Below, one piece after another: positions 10,599-19,088 of a stretch of 64,000 nucleotides of DNA (position 1 is its first letter; every line of letters begins with the position of its first letter). Under the pieces are notes generated by a model. That model worked only from the letters and a program-made list of their open reading frames with translations. It was not told the origin of the DNA and ran no database searches. Source of the DNA: Ningiella ruwaisensis. Its GTDB lineage: Bacteria; Pseudomonadota; Gammaproteobacteria; Enterobacterales; Alteromonadaceae. A program made the position numbers and the translations under genes. The stretch covers positions 590,424-654,423 of the forward strand of contig NZ_RAHT01000002.1 of NCBI RefSeq assembly GCF_004798935.1. Direction: 5' to 3'.

Positions 10599-13229
10599 GT
10601 GATGCGCACACTATTTTCAGTGCTTTTGTCATCATATGCCAAGACCTGGTTTAGCATACTGATGGTCATCCTCTCTTTGTTAATTGCATGTGCGGGATTA
10701 TCTGCAGTGCTTATTATCAACAAAGCAGCTAAACAGAGCTTTAGCGGAAATAGCACTGGCGCAATCATTCAGTCAAGTTATCAAATTGTGCCCAAAAATG
10801 AACGCGATGGTATTAGTCTTGAGCAGTACAAACTCATTAAGCAGTTGGGCTTATCACAAGCAATCGGCGTTGCCGAACATTTCAGTCATCTTTATGTGTC
10901 AAAAACGGCTACAGACGATGAGGCATTGACACAGATAACGGCGCAAAGAAGCCGAATTATCGGTATTGATTTTTTATCAGCAATGCAATCCATTCACATT
11001 CAAAAAGGCAATGTGAGGCAGGCATCAAAACAGGAATACGAACAGCAGTCGCTTAACGCCATCACAGAAGTATTTGCTGACGATATAAACATAGGAGCAA
11101 GTCGCTCTTTTATGCATCCAAAGTATGCTACAGAGTTAAGCCTGTTAAATGGTGAAGCCGTTTATAGCGATAGCGCTGGCCTTAAGCGTCTTCCTCAAAT
11201 AAGCACCTTGGAAATAGCGGGTTTAGGCAATGATGTTATTCTAAATATCTCTGACTACTTTAATTTGATTAAAAATGAGAGTTCTGCGGTGTTTCCAGCA
11301 GATAATGCAGGAAAAGACGCGCTTAATCGGGAAATAGCACGTTTCAATCGAATCCTGATACCCTACTTAAATGACAATCAAGTCGAGTTGATTCAACGAA
11401 AACTTGAGACGCGTCTTGGGAATAAGCTAAGTCTTGAGCAAACTAAAGCCCAAGAGAGTGGCGCAGAACTCACGCAAAGTTTTCACCTGAATCTAAGCGC
11501 AATGGCACTCTTAATGTTTGCCGTATGCTTATTTATTGTGCTAAACGCCAGTAATCTTCTCATTCACAAACGCATGAGTATGCTTAAAATCCTGAGACAA
11601 TTAGGAGTAAGCAAGACTCGCATTTTGCAGCTACTGTGCATGGAATTAAGTCTATTTGCATTAGTTGCAAGCTTTTTTGGCGTGTTATCAGGGGAACAGT
11701 TAGCAGTGCTCGCCTCGCCCACTATACGTTCTATTGTTGAAGGCTTATATCAGGTAAATGTTGGCTTTACGGATACGCCACTTTTGAGACTCTTTGGGCT
11801 AGTGTTTCTGATTACTCTTTTTGGCGTGCTGGGCGCGCTTAGCTTTTCTTTTAAGCGCTTGAGCGAAGATTTGACACAGCTTAAACTCAAAGAGGGCGAG
11901 AAATATAGTTATATCAAAGCTATTTTTGCAGGTATCATTTTAGGTCTGGCGGCCTGGCTTACGTTTTACTTTTCTCAACACTTAAGCACATTACTTTTTG
12001 CAACGGCAATGGTCATTCTGGCCGGTTGCTGTTTTTTAATTGGTTTGTTTCCTTTCATCCTGAAAGCCATTCATCGCATTGTCTCATGGCGATTTAAGAT
12101 GTTGAAATTAGGCTTAGCGAATGCCATTGATTTATCTGCCTATACAAAAATTGCAAGCTGTGCTTTTTTTATTGCGGTAACAAGCAACATTGGCATGAAT
12201 CTAATGGTAGATAGTTTTCGCGCCAGCACGCAATCCTGGCTGGAGCAACGCTTGGTCGCCGATTATTACTTATATTCAAGTGACGCTGAAATCAATGCTC
12301 AATTGGGGTCGCTTGCCAGACAAAGTGACGTCGACTTACAGGCACGCTTTGAGCAGCAATACAATTTAAATGGCAATGCTATCGATGTATTTAGCTACCC
12401 AACGAGCAAAGTGTTTAAGCAAGGCATGGTGTTTGAAAATGCTATGGCCGATGTATGGACGCGTTTTGAAAACGAAAATGCTGTGATTATCAATCAGCAG
12501 CTTGCCATTCGTAAGAGCTTAGCCCCAGGTGATACCATCTTATTGCCAGAAAATTTAGGGCAAACGCCCCTTAGCGAAAACATGACTGAGTTTACAGTAG
12601 CGGGTGTCATTTACGATTATGGGAATCCAAAAGGTCAGATACTGCTCCCGCTTTCTCGGTTTGCGCAAGACAATCGTCAAGCCAGTATTTTTGCACTAAG
12701 CGGCAGTACAGAACAAGTTGAAGCGTTCCGCACTGCCTTGTTTGAACTTGGGGTCAACATTGAAGAGCGTCTTTATACCAGCGATGCTTTGTTGAAAACC
12801 TCAATTGAGGTCTTTGACCAAACCTTTTTGATTACCGACGGTTTGAATCTGGTTACTCTGTTGGTGGCTGCGCTGTCGTTGTCCTGTACCATGGTCATAT
12901 TGCTTGATAACAGCCGTGCGCAAACCATGCTTTTAAGAAGTATAGGATTGTCAAAATGGCAAACAAGAAGGGTGTTAATCCCGCAATTTTTTATCTTGTG
13001 TGTTGTCGCGCTAATATGCGCTACTCCATTTGGTATTTTACTCAGCCATATTTTGATTTATCAGATTAATTATCACGCTTTTAGCTGGACTTACCCGCTT
13101 GTGATTGATTTGACGAACATTCTGGCTTTGTACGCTATCTCCCTAATGGTCGTATTACTTGTGATTGCTATTCCTATTGTTACATCTACACGGCGCAGTT
13201 TGGCACAGGAGATTTCATGGCTCGATTAA
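10599..13229 (+). CDS. ABC transporter permease with two FtsX-like domains
   Basis: An 876-residue membrane protein: an N-terminal transmembrane helix (about 10-35), a large periplasmic domain (about 60-290), several helices (about 295-500), a second extracytoplasmic domain (about 520-740) and three C-terminal helices. Two tandem FtsX/MacB-like modules in one chain recall YbbP of the YbbA-YbbP system. GTG 10599 or the adjacent ATG 10602 may start it. It lies 13 bases after the ATPase and overlaps the lipoprotein gene, so the three products probably act as one export or membrane-lipid handling unit. Substrate not evident. Confidence 0.88.
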   Translation: MMRTLFSVLLSSYAKTWFSILMVILSLLIACAGLSAVLIINKAAKQSFSGNSTGAIIQSSYQIVPKNERDGISLEQYKLIKQLGLSQAIGVAEHFSHLYVSKTATDDEALTQITAQRSRIIGIDFLSAMQSIHIQKGNVRQASKQEYEQQSLNAITEVFADDINIGASRSFMHPKYATELSLLNGEAVYSDSAGLKRLPQISTLEIAGLGNDVILNISDYFNLIKNESSAVFPADNAGKDALNREIARFNRILIPYLNDNQVELIQRKLETRLGNKLSLEQTKAQESGAELTQSFHLNLSAMALLMFAVCLFIVLNASNLLIHKRMSMLKILRQLGVSKTRILQLLCMELSLFALVASFFGVLSGEQLAVLASPTIRSIVEGLYQVNVGFTDTPLLRLFGLVFLITLFGVLGALSFSFKRLSEDLTQLKLKEGEKYSYIKAIFAGIILGLAAWLTFYFSQHLSTLLFATAMVILAGCCFLIGLFPFILKAIHRIVSWRFKMLKLGLANAIDLSAYTKIASCAFFIAVTSNIGMNLMVDSFRASTQSWLEQRLVADYYLYSSDAEINAQLGSLARQSDVDLQARFEQQYNLNGNAIDVFSYPTSKVFKQGMVFENAMADVWTRFENENAVIINQQLAIRKSLAPGDTILLPENLGQTPLSENMTEFTVAGVIYDYGNPKGQILLPLSRFAQDNRQASIFALSGSTEQVEAFRTALFELGVNIEERLYTSDALLKTSIEVFDQTFLITDGLNLVTLLVAALSLSCTMVILLDNSRAQTMLLRSIGLSKWQTRRVLIPQFFILCVVALICATPFGILLSHILIYQINYHAFSWTYPLVIDLTNILALYAISLMVVLLVIAIPIVTSTRRSLAQEISWLD

Positions 13230-14398
13230 AGTATCGCACTGCAAGGACATGTGGGGCATGGGTGAAAAAAGTGCTTGCCAGATTCTTATCTTTAAGCGTT
13301 TGCATTTTTTTATTAATAGCTTGCGAAAACAAGCAAAGTGATGCTCTTAGTCTGAGCGAGACAGAAGATGACACATCATCTTTGCGCATACAGTCTGGTC
13401 AAGGCAAAAAGGCAGCGCCCGACTATCAGATAACGCTACCATACGACCATCTATCTCACGATGCGTTCGACATCGAATGGTGGTACTTAACGGCAAATTT
13501 GCAAGGTGATGACGGGCAAGACTACGCTGTTCAGTGGACACTTTTTCGCTTCAGACAAAACACGCAAAACCCTTTATGGGATGACGGGCAAATATTTATG
13601 GCTCATGCATCAGTTCACACGCAAGCCCTCCACATTTTTGAGGAGCGTTTTGCGCCAGGAGCACTTGGAACTGCAAGGGTCGGTCTTGATGAACAAACCC
13701 AAGCGTTTCGAATGGAACTGGATAATTGGCAATGGCAAGGACAAGCCTCTGATGGAAGCCTTTTGCCAGCTAGGCTTAGCGTGCCCATCAATACGGATAA
13801 TGACCAGGAAATAGAATCGTTGTTACTTAATTTGGAACTACAAGCGCAGGGCCCTTATATATTGCACGGACAAGCGGGTTACAGCGTTAAATCACCTGAA
13901 GGAAAACACGCTTCTCATTATTATTCTCAACCTTTTATTCAAGTTAGCGGTTATATTGAGGTCAATAATGTTCAGGTAAGCGTCAGTGGCAGCGCCTGGT
14001 ATGATCATGAATGGACAAGTACATTGCTGGACGAAACAACGCAGGGTTGGGATTGGATGTCTTTGCATTTGGATAATGGTGACAAACTCATGGCTTTTAG
14101 AATGCGTTTAAACAATCAGAAAGACTACGTCACTGGCACCTATATTTTTGCAGATGGCGCTTATGAAACCTTACTGCCACACGAAATCAGTTTAGATGAA
14201 TTACATCGTCGAAATGATGGGGAACGGGACTTGCCGCTGGATTGGCTCGTCAAAATTAAGAAGTTAAACCTTGAACTTAAGGTGAGCGCGCAAAAAACGC
14301 AGGCTTATAACCGCTCGATATTTCCGTATTATGAGGGCCCCGTCGAGATTAGCGGCTCACATAGCGGAAAAGGGTTTTTAGAGCTAACAGGCTATTAG
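13217..14398 (+). CDS. AttH/CrtC-family lipocalin-like lipoprotein
   Basis: A 393-residue protein with a type II signal sequence: basic start, hydrophobic core and lipobox LLIAC at about residue 36. The body matches the lipocalin-like AttH/carotenoid 1,2-hydratase (CrtC) fold, with the hallmarks DIEWWYLTANL, QWTLFRF, MAHASV and a second-half SAWYDHEWTS and GWDWMSLHLDNG. CAGGAG lies 5 bases before the ATG, which overlaps the permease gene by 13 bases. AttH-like proteins are often encoded with FtsX-type ABC exporters. There is no carotenoid gene nearby, so a hydratase activity is not implied; a lipid-binding partner of the transporter is more likely. Confidence 0.85.
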   Translation: MARLKYRTARTCGAWVKKVLARFLSLSVCIFLLIACENKQSDALSLSETEDDTSSLRIQSGQGKKAAPDYQITLPYDHLSHDAFDIEWWYLTANLQGDDGQDYAVQWTLFRFRQNTQNPLWDDGQIFMAHASVHTQALHIFEERFAPGALGTARVGLDEQTQAFRMELDNWQWQGQASDGSLLPARLSVPINTDNDQEIESLLLNLELQAQGPYILHGQAGYSVKSPEGKHASHYYSQPFIQVSGYIEVNNVQVSVSGSAWYDHEWTSTLLDETTQGWDWMSLHLDNGDKLMAFRMRLNNQKDYVTGTYIFADGAYETLLPHEISLDELHRRNDGERDLPLDWLVKIKKLNLELKVSAQKTQAYNRSIFPYYEGPVEISGSHSGKGFLELTGY

Positions 14399-14452
14399 TA
14401 AACCTGTTAACTCTATCACGTCTAGCCAAGCACTTAAGTGTGACTGGGTGCG

Positions 14453-14851
14453 CTATTCGTCGTCGAGCTCGATATCAAGCCCATCTTCGACATCTGCAAG
14501 CATATCATCATCGCTGCGACTGGTATCGGTCGCTTTCCTTGTACCATAGATACTACCGGTTTTAGGACGATTAATTCGCTTCTGATATTTTACCCAGGCG
14601 CGCGCCGCAACATTGCCAGGCTCTTGTTGCCCCGTGGCAGCCGCAATATAGGCTCTGTCTTCATCATCGCTCGGTGCGATTTGACCATCGACTAATGCCG
14701 CAATTAAACATCCATATTCATTAAGCGCTTTACTCTCTGCGATTGAAAAATCACCAGAACGACTAAAACCATAAGGGTAGTTTTTGGGATCACTAAATAC
14801 TCGCTTTAGCAGGGTTTCTTTAGTTAAATTAGACACGTCACATTGCTCCAC
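14453..14851 (-). CDS. maoP: MaoP (YifE, DUF413) macrodomain Ori organisation protein
   Basis: The N-terminal part matches the YifE/MaoP family: YPYGFSRSGDFSIAES, then YGCLIAALVDGQIAPSDDED, then RAWVKYQKRINRPK. In E. coli MaoP acts with the site maoS to insulate the Ori macrodomain. This copy is 132 aa, with a longer acidic tail (ending DIELDDE) than the 112-aa E. coli protein. The start is GTG. It is monocistronic and convergent with the AttH gene. I did not find a recognisable maoS copy. Confidence 0.85.
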   Translation of the reverse strand: MEQCDVSNLTKETLLKRVFSDPKNYPYGFSRSGDFSIAESKALNEYGCLIAALVDGQIAPSDDEDRAYIAAATGQQEPGNVAARAWVKYQKRINRPKTGSIYGTRKATDTSRSDDDMLADVEDGLDIELDDE

Positions 14852-15060
14852 TGAGATTTATTACAACTTGACAAACAACAGGCCTTACATTTTTTTGCGT
14901 TTGTACTCTCGAATATCGGCGCTGTCAACAAAATAGTGAACTAATATGTGCAATTTAAATAAAGTGTAATATATGCCTGTGTTTTTATTCCCTTTTAATA
15001 GCATTTAATGCAAAGTTTGCGACACCTAATTTAGTACTGATTCTAAAACTAGTGCTGCGT

Positions 15061-15546
15061 TTATTTTGAAACCCAAGCCCAGTTCATTTCGCAAATAATA
15101 GGTTCATTGCCGGTTTCATCCGTCACACGCACTTCGACCAAAATGTCCCCTTTTTCCTGGGTCTGCATTAACGAAATTTGCTCATCGCTTAAGCTGGCAA
15201 CCGCTGTTAAGTCACCTTTCGACCGTTTTACGTACTTTAAATTCATGGATTTAATGAGTGGCAATTTGTCGCCCGGCAGATTCACTCCAACAACGAAACC
15301 CGTTGCAGACTCGGCTAACAAGGCCATGGCAGCCGCATGCACTGAGCCAATATGATTTTGCACCTTCGTACGATTTTTCTGAAAAAATGTCGCAGATTTA
15401 AGATCAGTGTCGATGATTTTAAGCCCTGCGGTGCCAACTAACTTCACTTTATGTCTAAAGACAAGGGTAAGTAGCCACATCGCGAGACCGTGAGGATAAG
15501 TTAAACACTTTTCAGCAAACTTGCGCAGAGGATTAGATTTAGCCAT
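15061..15546 (-). CDS. DUF4442 hotdog-fold protein (PaaI-thioesterase-like)
   Basis: 161-residue protein resembling the DUF4442 branch of the hotdog thioesterase superfamily. The central helix region HIGSVHAAAMALLAESATG corresponds to the hotdog helix with its conserved N/H and E. Members are probably acyl-CoA thioesterases, but no specific substrate can be given. Single gene, ATG start, no obvious operon partner. Confidence 0.8.
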   Translation of the reverse strand: MAKSNPLRKFAEKCLTYPHGLAMWLLTLVFRHKVKLVGTAGLKIIDTDLKSATFFQKNRTKVQNHIGSVHAAAMALLAESATGFVVGVNLPGDKLPLIKSMNLKYVKRSKGDLTAVASLSDEQISLMQTQEKGDILVEVRVTDETGNEPIICEMNWAWVSK

Positions 15547-15658
15547 ATGATTACCTACACTTAAAAGGTTGAAATGTGAACTGGTCAGACGTGTAGTGAC
15601 ACTACGCTATCTCACTATTGTTTTCAACTTTTGCTAGTAGTAAGTGAATTCGTTTGTT

Positions 15659-16540
15659 TTACGCGTGTTCAACAAGTGCAAGCGCACCCTTTAAGCCTGA
15701 CTCAGTTCCTAATCCAGGCTCTACTATGATGTCATGTAAACTCACGTTCTCTGGCAAAGACAGGTATCCATTAACATGCTTGTTCGTTTGTTCAACGATT
15801 TTTTTGAGTAAAAACGATTGTTGCATCACCCCACCGCCAAGAATTATTCTTTGCGGAGAGAGCGTCATCAATAGATTGTGACAGAATTGTCCAACGATAT
15901 TCGCTTGAAGATCCCATGCTTCATGATCTGGCGCGAGATGTTGTGCGCTTTGTCCCCAAATTTTTTGCATGGACGTACCCGAGGCCAGTCCTTCAACGCA
16001 ATCAGCATGAAATGGACAGTGCCCTTTAACGCCCATTGGAACTTTAACCCTCATATGCCCCATTTCAGGATGCACCAAACCTTTCACGGTCTGCCCATTG
16101 ACCACTAAACCGCCACCAAAGCCGGTGCCTATAGTGATGTATACAACAACGTCACAGCCTTTGCCCGCACCCCATTTGGCCTCTGCCAGTGCAGCCGCAT
16201 TTACGTCAGTATCAACGTGCACAGTAACCTCTAAAGCCTCTTCTAAATGCGAAGCTAATGGTGTATCAGACCAATGTGGTTTAGGTGTTTTGGTAATATT
16301 ACCGAAGGTAGGAGACGAAGGATTTAAATCTAATGGACCAAAACTTGCTAAACCTAAATGGTCAAAGGTATAACCTTGTTGCTTCAAATCATTGTAAAAC
16401 GCAAGAACCTGAGAAAGTGTATTTGCTGGCGTAGTGGTATCAATCCGCGTCTTGCATAGTAAATTGTGTTTATTATCGAATAGTGCGCAAATAAACTTTG
16501 TGCCACCGGCCTCTATTGCTGCTATAGAATTAAATGCCAT
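15659..16540 (-). CDS. ROK-family sugar kinase, probable fructokinase
   Basis: A 293-residue ROK kinase: N-terminal ATP loop EAGGTKFICALFD, sugar/catalytic region HVDTDVNAAALAEAKWGAG, glycine loop GTGFGGGLV, and the ROK zinc cluster HMRV...GHCPFHADCVEGLASG. The sequence fits the ScrK/Frk-like ROK fructokinases. Its position beside amylosucrase, a GPH permease and a LacI regulator supports phosphorylation of the fructose freed from sucrose. A candidate operator with a central CG lies about 20 bases upstream of its start (16559-16572). A glucose- or mannose-kinase role cannot be excluded from sequence alone. Confidence 0.88.
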   Translation of the reverse strand: MAFNSIAAIEAGGTKFICALFDNKHNLLCKTRIDTTTPANTLSQVLAFYNDLKQQGYTFDHLGLASFGPLDLNPSSPTFGNITKTPKPHWSDTPLASHLEEALEVTVHVDTDVNAAALAEAKWGAGKGCDVVVYITIGTGFGGGLVVNGQTVKGLVHPEMGHMRVKVPMGVKGHCPFHADCVEGLASGTSMQKIWGQSAQHLAPDHEAWDLQANIVGQFCHNLLMTLSPQRIILGGGVMQQSFLLKKIVEQTNKHVNGYLSLPENVSLHDIIVEPGLGTESGLKGALALVEHA

Positions 16541-16558
16541 TATATCGTCTTAGTTGAA

Positions 16559-16572
16559 GTTAATCGTTTATC
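16559..16572. promoter_or_regulatory. Candidate operator half-matching the 16956 palindrome
   Basis: GTTAATCGTTTATC has the same TTAATCG left arm and central CG as the perfect palindrome upstream of amylosucrase, with a less symmetric right arm. It lies just upstream of the fructokinase start. It may be a second LacI-family operator. Confidence 0.35.
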
Positions 16573-16955
16573 ATCGAGTCTGAGCTTCAAACTCGCGGGA
16601 GCCAGATGCTTATAGACTTACGCAATGTATATCAAATAAGTCAACTTTTGAAGCATATTCATTTTTCCAGATTTTACAAATTCATGAATAGAAGCGTTTC
16701 AAAATACATGCAGAACCTTTTTTTGGGAGTCTCTAGTGAATAAAGGCTTTATTTCCCCCCCATTAATTGAAAAAAACCGAGCAGACATCTGCTCGGCTAA
16801 ACACACATATTTCACGGGAAACACAATCAACTAAGTCAAGAGTGGGCAATTGTTAAAACGAGGTATCTCGGTATGGAGTTTAAACCTTTTCTTTGGTCAC
16901 ACTCTCTAAACAAATAGTACCTATTAAAACGTAAGAATCACTTTGCCTTACGCGA
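16573..16955. other. Intergenic region between divergent fructokinase and amylosucrase
   Basis: No protein gene is supported here. The region holds a GAAGCGTTTC near-palindrome (16689-16698), which resembles a LacI/CRP-type binding site, and a strong minus-strand terminator at 16770-16796 described separately. The rest is AT-rich and unassigned. Confidence 0.5.
16770..16796 (-). terminator. Orphan rho-independent terminator; possible end of a small RNA
   Basis: CCGAGCAGA (16777-16785) and TCTGCTCGG (16788-16796) are perfect 9-base arms. On the minus strand the hairpin is followed by seven U (plus-strand A-run 16770-16776). No minus-strand gene lies upstream of it, since amylosucrase starts on the plus strand at 17086. 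It would therefore end a short untranslated transcript beginning somewhere in about 16850-17000. Confidence 0.6.
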
Positions 16956-16969
16956 CTTAATCGATTAAG
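16956..16969. promoter_or_regulatory. Perfect palindrome, candidate LacI-family operator
   Basis: CTTAATCGATTAAG is a perfect 14-base palindrome with the central CG typical of LacI-family operators. It lies 117 bases upstream of the chosen amylosucrase start. The LacI-type regulator of this locus is the natural candidate to bind it. Confidence 0.5.
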
Positions 16970-17085
16970 ATTGAGCATATCAAAATGTATGCGAGTTGTA
17001 AATGCTGTGTAAACACATTTATTATGGCGCGCATAATTTCTCTGCTCTCGCATCAAAATCCTTATTTAGCACACAGGTAGACTTT

Positions 17086-19005
17086 ATGAATTTTAAGCTT
17101 GAAAGCGCTAAGACACTTAAACGAATATTAAAAAGCAACGAAACCAATATTGATGCTTTAACGCCCGCGCATAAAAAGCTTTTTTTAGCTCGCCTGGACG
17201 AGCATTTTGCTGCGCTTTTTGAATTGTATTATCAGGTCTACGGCTGGCAGTATGATTTTCATTTCCACATACAATCGCTCGTTCAGACGTTAATAGCGGG
17301 ATTTAAAGAGCGACCTGCCCATTTAAAAACCAAAGATAAGCAAAAATTAGCTCAGCCTCACTGGTACAAAAGTGAGAAGATGCTGGGTATCGCGTGTTAC
17401 GTTGACCTGTTTGGTGGTGACTTAAAAAAACTTAAAAAGCGCCTGCCTTATTTTAAGTCGATGGGGATCAATTACGTTCATCTAATGCCCTTATATCGAT
17501 CGCCACAAGGCGATAGTGACGGAGGATATGCGGTATCTGACTACAGAACGGTAAATCCTGCTCTTGGCAATATGGCAGATTTGGAGGCCTTAACAAAAGC
17601 GTTCAACAAAGAAGGCATTAATATCGTTTTGGATTTTGTGTTCAACCATACCTCTAATGAACACGAATGGGCATTAAAAGCCAAGCAAGGCAGTGAAGAG
17701 TATCAGGCATATTATTATATGTTTGACGACAAAACCGTGCCCGATCAGTACGAACAGCATTTGCGTGAAATTTTTCCCCAGGTTCGCAGAGGCAACTTCA
17801 CATACGAACCGACTTGCGATAAGTGGGTATGGACAACATTTAACAGCTTCCAGTGGGATCTTAACTATAGTAACCCTGAAGTATTTAATGCAATCACCAG
17901 TGAAATGCTATTTTTGGCCAATATTGGATGTGATGCGCTCAGGCTCGATGCGTTAGCGTTCATCTGGAAAGAAATGGGCACTAACTGTGAAAATCAAGAT
18001 AAGGCACATACGCTCATTCAGGCATTTAACCGTTGCCTTCAGATTACTGCACCAGCTGTTGTGTTTAAGTCAGAGGCCATTGTGCACCCAGATGAGGTCG
18101 TAAAATATATTGATAAAAATGAATGCCAGCTTTCGTACAATCCTTTATTAATGGCCTTGATCTGGAATTCGCTTGCAACCCGAAAAACCCGTTTATTAAC
18201 CGCATCAATGCAAAAAACAGGTGTTATTTCTGATGATTGTACGTGGGTGAATTACGTGCGATGTCACGACGACATTGGCTGGACTTTCGACGATGATGTT
18301 GCGGCCGAATTAGGAATAAACGGGGAAGATCATCGCTATTTTCTCAATCAGTTTTATACGGGCCGATTCCCTGGCAGTTTTGCAAATGGCGTTGCCTTTG
18401 GTGAAAACCCCAGTACTGGAGACTGCAGGGTTTGTGGGTCTTTAGCATCCTTATGCGGACTTGAGCGGGCGCAAGCTGAAAACGACTTGGCTGGCATTGA
18501 TTTGGCAGTAAAACGTATTTTACTTGTTCATAGTGTGATCTTAAGCGTAGGCGGAATTCCACTCCTATATGCTGGAGATGAACTTGCCTTGATAAATGAC
18601 TATGGCTATCAGAACGACCCCAGCAAACAACATGATGTCAGGTGGGTCAATCGAATAGATGTGCCCGATGACATGTTGAAGCAATCGCCCAACCCTGAGG
18701 TCACAGATGCTCTCAAATCTTTAATTAGTATTCGTCAAAAACACCCGATATTCGGCGACGCCAGCACGTCTTTTCTGCCCGCTCCAAATGAACATTGTTT
18801 TGCCTATCTGCGAGAAACGGAATTGGAGCGTTGTTTATGCCTCGTTAACTTCAGCGAGCATTCGCTTAGTATTCATCCTCAAACATTTGATTTACTCGGG
18901 CAATCAATCGCAACCGATTTAATTACCCAAAGCACAGTGGATCTCAGTGAGGGAGTAAATCTTTCAAGCTATCAATTTACTTGGTTAAAAGTGCTGAAAA
19001 GCTAA
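17086..19005 (+). CDS. Amylosucrase (GH13 sucrose glucosyltransferase)
   Basis: Transfers the glucosyl unit of sucrose onto a growing alpha-1,4-glucan and frees fructose. From the ATG at 17086 the protein has 639 residues, as in characterised amylosucrases (about 636), with the N-terminal helical domain, the (beta/alpha)8 barrel and C-domain. Family signatures are DGGYAVSDYRTVNP, VLDFVFNHTSNEH, nucleophile Asp in CDALRLDALAFIWK, acid/base Glu in FKSEAIVHP, and RCHDDIGW. An upstream GTG-type extension of 28 residues has no family counterpart, and AGGTAG precedes the chosen ATG. No signal peptide is visible, so it is probably cytoplasmic, fed by the adjacent permease. Confidence 0.9.
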   Translation: MNFKLESAKTLKRILKSNETNIDALTPAHKKLFLARLDEHFAALFELYYQVYGWQYDFHFHIQSLVQTLIAGFKERPAHLKTKDKQKLAQPHWYKSEKMLGIACYVDLFGGDLKKLKKRLPYFKSMGINYVHLMPLYRSPQGDSDGGYAVSDYRTVNPALGNMADLEALTKAFNKEGINIVLDFVFNHTSNEHEWALKAKQGSEEYQAYYYMFDDKTVPDQYEQHLREIFPQVRRGNFTYEPTCDKWVWTTFNSFQWDLNYSNPEVFNAITSEMLFLANIGCDALRLDALAFIWKEMGTNCENQDKAHTLIQAFNRCLQITAPAVVFKSEAIVHPDEVVKYIDKNECQLSYNPLLMALIWNSLATRKTRLLTASMQKTGVISDDCTWVNYVRCHDDIGWTFDDDVAAELGINGEDHRYFLNQFYTGRFPGSFANGVAFGENPSTGDCRVCGSLASLCGLERAQAENDLAGIDLAVKRILLVHSVILSVGGIPLLYAGDELALINDYGYQNDPSKQHDVRWVNRIDVPDDMLKQSPNPEVTDALKSLISIRQKHPIFGDASTSFLPAPNEHCFAYLRETELERCLCLVNFSEHSLSIHPQTFDLLGQSIATDLITQSTVDLSEGVNLSSYQFTWLKVLKS

Positions 19006-19023
19006 TATTGACTCAACAAGCTT

Positions 19024-19053
19024 TCGCAGCGTCATTAACGAAAGGCGCTGCGA
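19024..19053. terminator. Convergent hairpin after amylosucrase
   Basis: TCGCAGCG (19024-19031) pairs with CGCTGCGA (19046-19053). It lies between the convergent amylosucrase and permease genes. There is no clear U-tract, so it may be a weak terminator or an RNA-stabilising stem. Confidence 0.45.
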
Positions 19054-19088
19054 GATGTTCAAAGAAAGGCATAATGAGCGTGCTTGCT

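Noticed and set aside
13217..14398. Carotenoid 1,2-hydratase (CrtC)
   Set aside because: Only the lipocalin-like fold is shared; no carotenoid genes are nearby and linkage is to an ABC exporter.
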